Source: Datnioides undecimradiatus
Taxonomy: Eukaryota > Chordata > Actinopteri > Lobotiformes > Datnioididae
Direction of reading: 5' to 3'
Length of the DNA: 64,000 nucleotides
Assembly: GCA_008933995.1 (NCBI GenBank)
Contig: WARS01000033.1
Span: forward strand, 2,973,813-3,037,812
In this document: positions 11,646 to 24,656 of the stretch, piece by piece
How the letters are laid out: each line of letters begins with the position of its first letter
How positions within the stretch are numbered: position 1 is the stretch's first letter
Position numbers and translations under genes: made by a program
Notes under the pieces: model-generated
What the model saw: only the letters and a program-made list of their open reading frames with translations
Databases searched by the model: none
What the model was told of the DNA's origin: nothing

Positions 11646-13028
11646 CTCTCATGGCTCTTATAATGACTTAATATTAATGTTTGGGTTGCCTATAATGGAA
11701 GGAATTGGGATTTTAAAGGTTTCTGAGGAGTGTGAGACCCCTTTCCTATGGGAAGTGAATGGGAAAATGGCTGCAATGTAATATTGTTACTATGTGGAGA
11801 GGATACAACAGAGCTACTGTCTGGCTATATGGCTGCTGTTCAGTTCACCTGAGTCCAGGAACATGAGATGGAATAACTTCTGAAGAAGGCTCATCTTGTC
11901 AGCGAATGGGAAATGATTTGGCTGTGATTCCCGAAGGCGGCCAGTAAAACAACAGTGAATGATATTTAAGTGCTGGGCGGGTTCCAGCAGCTCCACATTA
12001 AAATGGGGAAACACCTGCTGTAGGTCGCCATGGCGCCCATTTTTCTACTTCTACTTTTTGGCAGATAGATCAAACGTGATGCCAAGGGATTCATAATGAA
12101 TTCTCTCCTCTTGTATTACACCCCAATCAGTCCACTCTTTAATGACTATGCATCTGGAAGGCAGAATTTTATTAGAGAGTAGGATCTCCTGGAGTGAGCA
12201 TTACTAGACAGCTTCCTTTAATTTATGTGTAGATGAGCCAGCTTTTGTCATTCTTATGGTGCTCTTTGGTTTTGTATTGGCATTTTTCTTGTATATCTAA
12301 CTATTCATGTTGAAATGTTTATCAGTGCACCTGCTGTGAGTGTATTTACATTTATAGTTAAACCAAAGGTGACACATCACTCATCCCACACACTTTTATT
12401 GCTATTGTTGTTTAGATGTTGAGCATGTTCTTGGACACTGATGCACTTTATGTTGTATACTTTTGTATACAAGTGTGAGAAGTTGCAACCAATGTGACTG
12501 AGGACACCACGACTTCATCATAGTTGCATTAAAGACAATGTCTGATTAATAAAAACTGATTTGTACAGGGGGAGAGACAGAGAGTCAGAGTCAGTTTATT
12601 TAACATTTGTGGTTGAAAATCACATTGGGACTAGAGTGCAAGAGCACAAAGAGCACAAAAAACTGCATATAAATATGTTGAGAAATATCATTCAGAGGGA
12701 TAGGAACAGAAGAAGATCAACAAACAGGCCTGATAATCTCCTGAGTAAAACTCTGAAGTGCATATACATGGTCAGTTTCAAGGGCACATAGCTTTGAGAT
12801 GCCCGTGCATGAGCAAAACAGTGTAAAACACCTCTATGGGTAATAAGAAAGTTAGTATATACAGTGAGGGGTGATAGTATCTGCCTGTGGGGAGGGGGAG
12901 AAAAAGACTGGCCTGAGGGGGCACTGACTGCCAGAGAGGGGTGGGCGCAGAAAAATGGTAAATATAGGAATACAGGGTGTGGAAAATGGAACTAGGAGAT
13001 TGAGAGTGAGAGAGAGGTGCTAAAACAG

Positions 13029-13048
13029 TGTGTGTGTGTGTGTGTGTG
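13029..13048. repeat. (TG)n microsatellite
   Basis: Ten uninterrupted TG units, read directly. Confidence 0.9.
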
Positions 13049-13393
13049 TATAATGAAGAGAATGAGCAAAATAAAATCTCTGTTGTCTTTTTCTATTAAG
13101 TAACTGCGCTCATTCAACTGCCCAATCATTAGAACATCATTAGAGTAGAACTGCAGTTCTTCATTTAAAACCAGCAAATCCATTAGTGCACTTCTGAACT
13201 GCTGGCAGGACGCCACAGCTGTTTGATCTTGACAAAGACGGCCAGACGGCAAACTCCTCCTCCTCCTCCTCCTCACCATCGGCGTTGTGGGTAATGCAGT
13301 TTGACAGGACAGCCATCTGAAGCACAGAGGACACCGACAGGCCTGCCCATCCCGCTCTGCTGGAAGGCGCAACCACACGTGTCAATGCTCATG

Positions 13394-13418
13394 ATGCGCG
13401 CGCGCGCGCACACACACA

Positions 13419-13484
<66 letters not shown>
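13394..13484. repeat. compound (CG)n(CA)n(CGCA)n(CA)n microsatellite
   Basis: A pure CG run changes to CA, then CGCA units, then about 24 CA units. The 91-bp tract alternates purine and pyrimidine without a break. Confidence 0.95.
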
Positions 13485-13486
<2 letters not shown>

Positions 13487-15250
13487 ATAAAAGGATCAGA
13501 GTGAAAGAAGGTGAAGGACTTGCAGTGACAGCAAAAAAACCCAAAACAAAACAGTAGAAGACAGAAGTTTCTGCGATAAGGTGAAAAGCACCCAGCTCCC
13601 TGGGAAGTGTTCAGATGGTGTTAGAGCTGAGAGGTGTTTTGGGGACAAAGTGGCTGAGTCAGTGAGCTGGATTAAAAAAAACAAAACAAAACAACAACAA
13701 CAAAAAAAGCTGACTCACTGTCTCTTTAACACAAAGTCACAAAGCCAGACGCTGGTCCGGGTGTTTAGTGCAACGCAAGGAGAACAGTCTGCCTGCGAAA
13801 CGCCTCTGAGGAGGAGATACAGATAGCACTTCCTGCTACGCTCCCTGGCACGTTTATTGTGAAGCAACTGCTGTAAGAGCGTGTGCTTTGTGCTTTTCAT
13901 TGCTGACTGCTGCTGCTGGCTACATTGTTGTGTCCATTATAAGCATTATATTCACTTTCATTTCAGCAAATCATATGTTCGACCTGGTTTCATAAAGAGC
14001 AGCATAATGATGTGCTCGTGCTGCAGTCTCATGGTCGCTTTATGCTGCTTTCTGTTGAATGTTGGGGTTTTTACTTCAACAACTGTTCACTCACTGATTT
14101 GAGGCCTAAAAAGTTTAGATTGTCGCTTGTAGACTTGGTGTCATGTTGTAGTTATAGCTTCATGTCTCCTGTGGCCCATGTCAGTCCATTCTACTGAAGT
14201 TCACTCTCCGTCCTGCCTTCAGTTTGGAAAAGTACAGTATGCGTTTGAACTCAACATGAGTCACAGAGCCTGCGTCTGCTGGGCCTTTACAGAGAGAAAG
14301 TACCAATATGCATCAGTGAGCTTCAGTCCCATGCAGAGTGAGATTAAAACCGGATCCCTCGCTGTGAGAAGTTGAAGAAACAGAGTTTTACAGACAAACC
14401 TCGGGTTCCAGACGGCTGAGTGCAGTGTGCCAGAGCCGCAGGACAAGAGCTCAATGTCATTTCACAGCTTTAAGAGGGAGGGCTGGATGCTGGTGAGGAT
14501 TTGGGAAAGAGAACAGAAACAGAGGGAGGTGAGTAGGAGGAGGTACGGGAAGGGGGACTAATCCAGCTACATCACTGCCAGGCTACACACACAAACACAC
14601 ATGCGCACACACACAAAACGAGGGGCCAAAGGGTCAGCAGTGTGTGCCTGGTTTAATTATGATGAAATATATGGCAGCGATGTGGACAGCACCCAGGTGC
14701 ATACTGGGAAGACTTGCTGTCACCAATCTGTCAGCAACGGTCTGCCACAGCTTAGACACACACTCATTCACATGCACGCCCGCTCACACACATACACACA
14801 CAAATGTACACTCTGTCTTTCACAATCACACAGAGTCAAGGTGAAACTTTGCCATCAGTCCCATAGACAGTGGTCAGATTAAGCATGAAGGCTCACAGTC
14901 TCAGCTTTCTGTTGTATGCTGGCAGTAATATTAATCCAGTTGTAGAACATATAATAATATGACATGGTTAACGATTACATGTCCTTGTTTGTGGACGCTG
15001 CTGCATGTTACCAGTAATACTAATGTACTGTACCTTTAACTATTTTGTTATGCCGGACTTCTACTGGTGATTGCATATTATACTCTATATATACCCTCTG
15101 TGACTTAGATGTATATAATATTTTTCTATTAAAAGTAGGTAGGTAAGCAATATGCCTCAAGTTGGAAGATGTGACAAACCTAGAAAGAGTAAACAAACTT
15201 TTCACTTTTGTCTTGTCTCTCTGTGGTTGAGAATGAAGCCGTTCCTCTCA

Positions 15251-15269
15251 GCGCTCCCCCTAGTGGCCT
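15251..15269. promoter_or_regulatory. possible CTCF-type motif
   Basis: GCGCTCCCCCTAGTGGCCTG resembles the CTCF core (CCCTC/CCCCTAGTGGCC) apart from one position in the flank. It lies about 1.7 kb beyond the predicted cnih3 3' end. Motif match by eye only. Confidence 0.3.
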
Positions 15270-16263
15270 GGAGAATGCCTGTTGTGTTGACAGGACATGC
15301 AGTGTTTATCTGTTGCATTTGTTTTTGCAGTTAGTGTGTTTTAGACTTTGCAATGTTTGCAGCACGCATTGTTTGCTATGTCAGCTCTCCACAGCATGTT
15401 TTTTTTCATTTGCAGCATTTTTATGTTGTTGTATTTGCTTTGAAATTTTTCTTGTTCTTGAATTTGCATGGTTTCTCAAGATGCAGTGTATTTTCTTATG
15501 ATCATGTTATTGGCCTTTGCAGCATGTTTGCCCATCTCTGCCACTGTACCAAATCCATGATAAACAGCACACAGACAAAGTTGGAGACCAGCTGGTTGAA
15601 GATAGTGTAGCTAAAGAGAGAGAGAAAGGCACTGGTGGAGACCAAAACAGTAAATATTAGACTTAAAGTACTTCAGAGACATGAGTCCAGACTAATACTA
15701 ATGTTGTTCTATGTTGCTAACATGTTAGCCATTGCGACAAAGGTTGTTGCACTGCTCCCAAGTGGCCCAGACATTAGTTATTTCAGGTTTAAGGAGAACA
15801 TCTGGACTTTTCCTCCATCACACATTCTCCATCTTTTGCTTCGTGGTCAGTGCTAACAAGAGTGTTTTAAAGCACCTTGGCTTCTGTTTTGCCTGTGAAG
15901 AACTGTATTTGGAGATATGTGAACCTAGTTTGTAACGCCTGGACCAAACTGAGAGACCACATTTCATTAGCAATCACTGAAGTTGTTAGTAAGCTTTTTA
16001 ATGCGCATGCGGTGACATTAAATATCGTGTGTACAGACGAGGCCATCTTCTGCCGTCATTATAAGAGAATATTATACTAACTAAATATTTCTATCCTGCA
16101 CTGAAACTGAGGAAAACCCGTTCCTTTATTTTAAATGCATACCTATATATTTTGTTTTTAATGACAATAATTATCTGGCATCACTTTTCATAACAGTAAA
16201 TGATAGTACATGATAGTACATGATCAGTCAAGTAGCACACTGTAAATGAGCTTTAACTGTTTT

Positions 16264-16800
16264 TTCAATTCAATTCAATTCAATTCAATTTTATTTATAT
16301 AGCGCCAATTCACAACAAAAAGTCATCTCAGGGCACTTTACAAACAGAGCAGGTCTAGACCACACTCATTACTGTTAGTTACACCCAACAGTTCCACCAT
16401 GAGCAAGCACTTGGCAACAGTGGCAAGGAAAAACTTCCTTTTAACAGGCAGAAACCTTGGACAGATCCTGGCTCTAGGTGGACGGCCATCTGTCTTGACC
16501 GGTTGGGGGGGAGAGAGAGAGAGAGAGAGAGAGAGAACAATATAGAATAATGACAGCAAATGACAGCAATAGGCAGCAGAGGACACGGGGCAGGTCGGTG
16601 GAGCCACAGGTAGGGATGTTCAGCTCTGGAGCCACAGGTATCTGTAGAGAGGTACAGAGAGAGATAGACCAGAGAGAAACAAGCACAGCACTAGGGGAGA
16701 GAGGACACAGAGTTAATGGAGTTTAAGGAGAGAGAGGGAAGAGGAGGAGTGTGGAGACGATCATGGGATGTCCCCCAGCAGCCTCGGCCTATAGCATTGG
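16264..16800 (-). mobile_element. fish interspersed repeat with (TTGAA)n tail
   Basis: It begins with six CAATT units followed by 'TTTATTTATATAGCGCCAAT', 'TCATCTCAGGGCACTTTAC', 'GGCAAGGAAAAACTTCC' and 'GACGGCCATCTG', then a GA microsatellite (16508-16535) and 'TGGAGCCACAGG' repeats. This string is a very abundant percomorph interspersed repeat. The TTGAA tail on the minus strand suggests LINE-type 3'-end priming, hence the assigned orientation. No coding sequence is present. The right limit is approximate. Confidence 0.8.
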
Positions 16801-16981
16801 TATACATGTTGATCCTTTGAGCATTAGAAGTCAAATCTACCCCCCAACTCTCTCCTCCCACGTTCTGCTGTGGTGATTATTCATCTTCTACACAAGGAAC
16901 ATGTTAAAAGATAAAACATGAGTGAAGTGAGTTTTCATATCTATAAATATCAACACCATAGCTTTGATTTTAAAATACTTT

Positions 16982-16987
16982 TATTTC
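16982..16987 (-). terminator. candidate poly(A) signal AATAAA for cnih3
   Basis: TTTATT on the plus strand is AATAAA on the minus strand, the first canonical hexamer downstream of the cnih3 stop codon. No transcript evidence is available. Confidence 0.4.
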
Positions 16988-18221
16988 ATAAACAATATCT
17001 AAATTCAACTCGGTCGGTCACATACACAGTAAGGATAGAAAATGCTTGAATTAGAATAAGAGAAAACAACAAGGACTGGGCATTCCTATCTGCTCCTTGA
17101 GTCGCGGCTTACGAAGTGAGCTCATCGTGTAAGGATGGCGGTGAAGATCTGAGGAGTGGCCTGGTGCTTAGAAAACTGTGCTACACGTGGAAGATGCAGC
17201 CCCGAGAGTCTGCGAGCGAGACGCTTAGTTCACTCCAGCTGCAGGGATGGTGGTCTGTCGCTGAGCCTCACCGTTGACCTTCAGAAGTACCTCAACATCA
17301 GACACCTCCCTCATATGATTTCCACCATCTGCTACAGGCCAATCAGAGAGAAATGCTCGGCACCTTTCGCGCCTTCTGCTGTATTCGTCAGCTCGTGGTG
17401 TGCTTACATCGGAAAACATATTCTTTTTGAAAATCGAGCGTGGAGGTAAGCCATTGGTATCTCACAGATAGACAGAAAGAAATCAATTTAAATACTGAAA
17501 AGACAACTTTTGGTCCATGGTGTAAATTGAGCTAGAAAAGATTCACATTGTCTCCCCATCTTCAAACAGGGCTGGATAGTTCTTTTCATGTTGGAAGACC
17601 TTCACCTGTGTGGCTAGACTATCATATACGATCTCTAATATATAGCCAAATATTGCAAGTATTGTGCAAGATCAAGGACGCTATTTGTGCAAAGAATGTG
17701 TGCTCCTCTACTAAAAAAGCTCGGACAGGTGTCAGCTGTTGGTTTTTTGAGTTTTAGAAAAGTTTCCCACAATAGGACGACACTAGGACAACACTAAGGA
17801 GGCATTTGCTATATAGAATACCTTTTGGCTGTAGATCATAATTCAATTAGAAATGCCTTTTTTCGTCAAAGAATACACCAAAATGCACATGTCACAAAAG
17901 CCATTCACGTAATGTTAGAAAGAAAATCCCACAGGCCACGGACCGGATGTGATGTCCAGAGCTTTCTCTTTTCTGTACAGTGCGATCCGTCCATCCACTT
18001 GTCCATCTGTCCCTCGTTTCCAACTCACCGGTGAAGCTACGGTTGGCGAGGCGTGGAGAGGGGAATGACTGAGGGTCGGTGAGCTGTGCTGGGCCGGACA
18101 GTGCTTCACCATGCTGTGCCTGAGACAAACTGTGCAAACGCTACTGTGCTCTTCGTCCTCTGGGCTACCGGCGCTGCTACTGTACAGTAAGTACGGTACC
18201 ACTCCAGAGGAGGCTGTGGAT

Positions 18222-18241
18222 GTGTGTGTGTGTGTGTGTGT
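18222..18241. repeat. short (TG)n in cnih3 3' UTR
   Basis: Ten TG units. In the transcript this would read as CA repeats. Confidence 0.85.
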
Positions 18242-18557
18242 GGTACAAACGTTGGCCAGGCAGTGATTAACTCAGGTCTCTCTATGACCAGTCAAACTGT
18301 AAACCGGAGTGTTTTAGTCAATTTCTATGTACAGCTCAGCATGAAACGTGTCCTTTTTAAAGGGACGAAGCGGCAAAAGAAGCTCCGTCCTCCGTCCTGT
18401 TCATCGTTTGGCTTCACAGCAGAAAAAAAAAGAAAATCCTAACTCAGTCTCTTCTTCACTTTTAAATTTCCTGTATTTTAAATTCTACACCGAGATGGCG
18501 GCAGTCTGTGTATCCAGAGGTTGGTTTGTTTCTCTCCAGTTGCTGATATATCAGTTG

Positions 18558-18585
18558 TTATGAGGTAACCAAGGAGTAGATCATA
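18558..18585 (-). CDS. cnih3: cnih3 terminal coding exon (MIYSLVTS, stop)
   Basis: After gtttcag on the minus strand the sequence is T ATG ATC TAC TCC TTG GTT ACC TCA TAA. Joined to the TG left by exon 5 it reads C-M-I-Y-S-L-V-T-S-stop, against CMIYTLVSS in vertebrate CNIH3 as I recall it. The phase-2 junction, acceptor, peptide and stop all agree, so this nine-residue end is well supported even though it is far too short for an ORF search. It lies 9.1 kb downstream of exon 5. The exon continues as 3' UTR. Confidence 0.92.
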
Positions 18586-21500
18586 CTGAAACACAACAAG
18601 ACAAAAACAGGAAACAGGAAGTGAGTCGACACTTGTCTGATTGGACAGGTGGGCAGGTGGTGATGAAGTCAAACATTACATAATTAAAATCATCTTGTGG
18701 CCTGTTTGAGGCGATCACGTAAAGCGTTCGAGCGCTGTGTGTGTTTGTGCGTGCTCAAGCATTTCATTCATCCGCAGTAAGTGTTTCGGCTGATTCACCT
18801 CAACACTGCTGTGTCAACTGCTTGCACATTTCACGGGGAGCCTGTTTGTGCATTTGGAAGATGGACACTCAGAGGCGGGCTTATTCATTTTATTTGCTGA
18901 CAGCAGAACTTCAGTATATGTGATGTTGCTTTGAAGCTTTTCTGCATTAATCAGATTAATGCTGTGTTCACACGCACTGTTTGCATTGAATTATGGCTCC
19001 ACACCAAAGGTGCCCGTGGTGTTTTCTGAGGTATCCCACCGCGATGAATCAAACCGTGTGTTAAGCTGTGTGAAGCGCACAAACATGGAGTTGCTGTTCC
19101 GACTTTGCAGCTGCCTCATTCATTTCAGTGGGACCAAACAGTTTGCACAGGCATGCAGGAATGCAGGCTACTAATGCAGGAATTCAGGGTAATCACTTAA
19201 CATGAATAGTGAATCTAGTCTTTACCTTACTAAACGTAAAACTCCTTTGCTTCATAGTTACTTTGCAGATTTGGATTGTTAACTTCAAACAGACATCACA
19301 TTTCTCTGTAGATATGTTATTATCATAGGTTGAGCTCTCCAGCAGGATATAAATCAATTAATCTGAGCCCAATCCTTTGAGCCCAAACATTAAACTGATG
19401 CACACATTAATGCATCAACAATTATCCTCCAGCTTTTAAATACGTGATTATGAAATAGGCTTTTCTGCATTATGATTATTTTCGGAAGTTAAAGTAAATT
19501 TGTTGCTAATACTTTTACTTAAAACTTAACATTTTAACACTGTCACACTGCACATTTGCTTCCATAGAGGATGTGAATCCTTCTTCTTCCTAATGATATT
19601 TGTGATGGTCAGAGAAGCAGGATTACTGTGGTGACAGTTTGCCAGACTTGTCATATTGTATCATCAGCCCCTATGATAAGCCCTCACACTCCTGCCTCTC
19701 TGGATAATATTACCTGAGTATGACATATCAGCCCTGTGCGAGTGTCCTTAGTTGAGTAAAAAGTAAATAAAGTGTTGTTTTCAGTCTGATTGCCACGTTA
19801 CGATGTGTTCGCATTAAGCATTATTCTGTAATTACATTGATAGTGACTGTAACCACGGTAACATCTTGACACAGAGGTAGCATAAGGCTGCTGCTGCCTG
19901 TTTCACAGAGCTAACAGTACGACAACAAAGCGCTCAAGATTCTGCTGCTTTTTAAAGCTTTAGGTCACATGAGAACATCCCGAAGTTTGGAACAGTTCAT
20001 CTTTTCAGACAAATAGCTGCTGCTTTTCACAGCCAGCCACTGACAGAAGGTAACGGGGGTTAGTGTTTCTCATGACTGTTAAAAAAAGAAAAAGACAAAA
20101 ATGTACAAAGTGATTATTCTAATACGTGGGTATTGTTAAACACTGCAGCGTCTGTAGCAAACAGTGGAATCATATGTTTGGGAGAGGAGCACAGAAGCCC
20201 ACGTGAAGCTTCCACAAAGCTTTGTTGTGCAAGTGAAGGAGTACGTGTGAACATAGCCACGAGTCTGCAGCCAGTTTGGATCGCGTGAAAGTCCACGGAC
20301 GTGTACATGGACAATGCCTAGCGAGCTAAGACTGCTAACGATGAAAGTGACGTCTCGATGTCTGTACATGTCTGTGGCTACAGAAACACTCGAGCAGCAA
20401 AACTAAATGAAATCTCATTCAGTTTGAACGCACTTTGCGTATATGTGAACTGACAATGCTACGTTTTTAAGGCCTATTATGATCTGCAGCTATAGCAACA
20501 CAGAGCTGTTTAATAGATTCATCTTTGATGTTCCTAATTCAGAAGTCCTGACTCACTGCTGATGCAAAATGCGCAGAATCATCTGCACCTGGGTTTAAAC
20601 AGCACCAATTAAAATCGTAAGATCAGAATGAGCGTCTTTAAATACAGAGATGTTTATTAACACGTGAAATTGTCCCAGCGATTTCTTTTCACCGACATCC
20701 CGTGTCTACATTAAATGTCTGTTTTACATTTTTAGGTTTTTACCATGACCTAAAAGTGTAAAAACAACAATCCTTCCTGGCATGTTCATGCTGGTTTTAT
20801 TTGTTTTTCTGAGAAGGCTGCAGCTGCAGGAACGTTGCCACCGAATGCAAAAGAAAAAGGAACAAAGCAGAAGCTGATGAGCATCATGTAATGCAATGAG
20901 CATGTGCAAAACAACACACAGAACACACACTGCTGCAAAAAGCGACAAAGCGATTCCACCGGAGTAAAGGTTGACTCTTTCAGACCTGAGGCGCATGATG
21001 TTTACCTGGAAAAATGAAAAGGGGTTAATAAAGGATTGCACGAAACAGCAGCAGCCCCAAAAAATCACAGATTGGCGATTTAACACTTGTCTCACTGAGC
21101 TGTGACTTGACAAGAACAGATCAGCACCTCGCTGACAGTAACTAATGCTTCCAAACGTTTGTATTCATCCCTGAGGCCTCTCCGCGCTCCTAACACCTCT
21201 GTTAATCCCCACTGGTGAGAAGGCTGCAAGTTCACTCTGTTGACTCATGAATATCCATGGACAGGGAGAAAATATGATGCACAGAGAGGGAGAGAGAGAG
21301 ACAGGAAAGTGGATATGTGAAGGGAAAGACAGACAGATCAAGAGTGAAAGGCTGCTACCCCCTCAGAGACCTGACCTCCTCCCATTAGAACCTTCCTCGT
21401 GGTTAGATTGACTTGTAGCTCTTTAAATTACAGCTCCTTCACTTTCACAGCCTAATTAGACATTAGCTAAACATAATATATGCTAAAATATGACTTGTTA

Positions 21501-22460
21501 TGTGAGGTGCTGCCGCAAAGAGGAATACTGGCACAATGAAGTATAATTTTATTATCTTAATTTTAAAGGGGGAAAATGCTTTTGAACGTGATCGTATGTA
21601 CAGTTTCTCACCTTTTTAAATGAAGTGGCTATTTTCCAAACAAACACCAATCAATTTGCTTTCAAAACGCTATGTTATGTTCATTCGTGGACATGGAGCC
21701 GCCAGAACAATAATAGAACCTCTGAGTTTGTTTGATTTCGTATGCCCAGTCAGGGTGGGAGGCGGTTCTCCTCGCGTGAGGTGAATTAGCGCCGAATGCA
21801 CGCCTTCACATGACACCTTATTACACAGGAACAATGTGCATCAGCATGCTAACATCCAATTACTGTAGCTCTAATTAGAGCGTCGCGCAGCACATGCATG
21901 TGTGAGGTGAAACACAAAGGAAGGCGAACCCAATTCACCTGCGATGCCGTTTTCACCGAACACCGCCCTGCAACTCCGACATCCGCTGCACACTGTGCGG
22001 TCACACTGGTGACCACATGGTTTTAAGTCATTAAAGGAGGGCAACAGCTGTGTCCAAACCACGTTAAATATAAACGTCTGATCATCTTGGGCTAGTTTCC
22101 TGTTAGAGCGTGTGTGTTCTGTTCTGGTCATAATCTTTAATGTGTGTGTTTCTTAGTTACCAAACATATAAAGCATGCTGCACAAACTATGTCTACTAAC
22201 AAATTAAAATTAAATACGACTGCTTGTTTTACATTTCATTGTTTGCAGCTACGTGATTAATAGCCTCTTGCAGTCTTTGCATTGTGTTGCTTCATATTGC
22301 ATGGCTGCATATACCGGATAGGGAACACTGTTGTTATAGTATTGCTACAGTAGCTTCATGCTTCCTGCGTTTGCATTTCTTGTAACTTCATTGGTTGTAG
22401 AGCGTCCTGCCAAAATAAGCCCACAGCTTAACACTGGCATGTTTACAGGAATGCTGAGTA

Positions 22461-22516
<56 letters not shown>

Positions 22517-22536
22517 GTGAGTGTGTGTGTGTGTGT
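22461..22536. repeat. (TG)n microsatellite
   Basis: A long TG run with a few A interruptions near its right end, in intron 5 of cnih3. Confidence 0.95.
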
Positions 22537-23778
22537 CCTTTTAAATGAGAGAAAACAGACTGTTAAAGCTCAACAATCACAGACTGACAGGGATTTAATA
22601 ATGCTGGCATTAAAAGGCTATTCATTTATAACTAGCTGGGCTCCGGTGGAGTTTTATCACTCTTGAATCTAGTACTGCAGACGTTCCAAGTTTAACAGTA
22701 CTCGGAGTCTGCAATGTTAGCAGCACTGTGAATCTGCACCTGAGCTAAATGCTCACCTCATCATGCCAATGTAATGAGGTCAAAGTCTGGTAGTAATTAC
22801 AAACTAACAATAACCACAAAATACAGCCGAGGCTGATGGGAATGTTATTAGTTTGCAGGTATTTAGCCGTAAACCAAAATATTAGGTCAAATGAAATTCG
22901 GATTCAGTCGATATCTGTGCGATATTTTTGAAGCAGTCTAGCAATTAGTCTGGACCACAGTGGTGAACAGAGTGACATAGCTAGTTTATTCATATTCTGG
23001 AGGTCCAAATTCAGAATTATTAAGTTAATGAACAGAAATATTAATTTTAAAAAGTCCAAAAAAGTGTTTTTACCAGTGAAGCTTGACCACTCCGTTGGTC
23101 AGGACTCTGAATCACACTCCTGGTGTTAGACAGGGTTTTAGTTTCAGTTTGTTCTTTTTGAAAGTTTCTTGCACTCTTCCATGTTAATTAACTACTGCTG
23201 ATAGAAGCTGCTGTAGGCTGTATTTGTTGCTGGCCTGACAGCATTACATCATCATCATCATCATCTCATGCTTGCTAACTTCTTGTGTTACTGTAATATT
23301 GTTGCTTTTTGGCAGCCGACTATCCTTCCAACCGGCCAACCTATAAAAGCCAACAGCAGCATGCATTCACAGTCTAATCAGGTCCATTGGCAGACACGTA
23401 CACTTGGCTGAACATTGTGATACGAGCGAAAACAATGACTGAACACATTTGGTTCTGCTTCACTGAAATGTGCATTGTGTTTTCTTGACCACACATTGTG
23501 CAGTGCAGTAGCTCCGCTGGTAAAAAATAAAAAATAAAAAAAAAAATACAATATTCATAACGGATGGATTTCCTGAGAAGGTGGCTCGCCCCACATGCAG
23601 AAGAAGAATGTCAGAACACACTTACATAATGATTATCTTTATGTTCCTTCAATTAAGAATTTCATAATTTATGGAAAGGCCGTTTCAAATCAAGCTCTCT
23701 GCTTTCATGACAGATGTCGACTATTTCATGTTCCATTAGCTTTGAACATCTGTCTAGCTAATAAGCCAAGGTTAACCT

Positions 23779-23809
23779 TGTGTGTGTGTGTGTGTGTGTG
23801 TGCGTGCGT
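23779..23809. repeat. (TG)n/(CGTG) microsatellite
   Basis: TG run ending in TGCGTGCGTG, in intron 5. Confidence 0.9.
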
Positions 23810-24570
23810 GAACAAATGGAAATGCCAGATTTTCATGCCCGGGAAGACAGGAAGAACAACAAATACGGTAGAAAGGTTAGATCTTCAAATGTGCAGGAGG
23901 ACAGCACGCGGGTGGCAGCTCACAGGAACATGCTGCGGAGCAGAATTTTAGATTACACAAGCTGAGAGGGTAAACCTGCGTGTCTCTTGCAAGGGGGAAA
24001 GCATTTGTTAATGGAGAACAGCACATTTCAAACAGCATCCTGGTGACAGGGTTCAGGGGAGAAAGGGAGGAGGAAAGGTAAGAGGTTGGAGGGTAAAGGT
24101 CAAAGGTCACATTCTGAGGGCATCTCTGTTTGTCATTAGCATTAATGATAGGGGAGCTACAGCCAAGGAGGGGAAGACAGCACAGAGCTCACCAGGGCCA
24201 GGGTGGAAGCTGGGAGGTTCTGCTGAACCAAAATACAACAGATCGTGCACTGGTTTAATTTTCTTCTTGAATTATTTATAGAGTATGTAAAGTTAATACA
24301 CAAAAATGTGGGAATTGTGAGAAGCCTATGAAGCCCAGCTCTGCTCGATGCCCTTTGAGCCTGTGCCTCTGTCCTCCCGCTGTGCCCGGCTGGACAAAAT
24401 CAAGAGTTATAGAGTAATTCCACTGGATCATCTGCACCAGATAAGCTCCACCGAGCAGCCAAAAAGGATTTTAAATCGCCCGTCACCCAGGTGTGGAGGT
24501 GAGCGATCAGGTGGAGATGTGTGTGTCTGTGAGGGCATGCACAATTGCATTATGTGCATGCATGGGGCTT

Positions 24571-24614
24571 TGTGTGTGTGTGTGTATGTGCGTGCGTGCG
24601 TGTGTGTGTGTATG

Positions 24615-24650
<36 letters not shown>

Positions 24651-24656
24651 TGTGCA
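24571..24656. repeat. compound (TG)n(CGTG)n microsatellite
   Basis: Alternating TG and CGTG blocks, 86 bp of unbroken purine-pyrimidine alternation. Several apparent reading frames of both strands here are repeat artefacts. Confidence 0.95.

Larger units (their letters stand above)
11646..16263. other. intergenic, mostly unassigned
   Basis: Holds the TG and compound CG/CA microsatellites and the CTCF-like motif listed separately. The minus-strand frame 12992-13378 is open but shows no domain I recognise, and it runs into microsatellites on both sides. Confidence 0.6.
16962..18557 (-). other. cnih3: probable cnih3 3' UTR
   Basis: Sequence downstream of the TAA at 18558-18560. The first AATAAA on the minus strand after the stop reads 16987 to 16982, giving a predicted cleavage site near 16962 and a UTR of about 1.6 kb. 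The stretch is richer in CpG than its surroundings at 17100-17440 and 18000-18190. It has a short CA/TG repeat at 18222-18241 and no convincing coding frame. The end point is inferred from the signal alone. A longer or shorter alternative end is possible. Confidence 0.5.

Noticed and set aside
12992..13378. 128-codon minus-strand frame
   Set aside because: The middle part is not low-complexity, but no domain is recognised, the frame runs into TG and TCC repeats, and no exon partner is visible.
17829..17844. Minus-strand ATGATCTAC as a candidate last cnih3 exon
   Set aside because: It lacks an AG acceptor and reads MIYSQK, unlike the family. The site at 18585 fits in every respect.
17915..18202. 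95-codon minus-strand frame and 18110-18250 plus-strand frame with a GTAAGT
   Set aside because: No family resemblance. It lies in the predicted cnih3 3' UTR, and splice-like strings alone are not enough.
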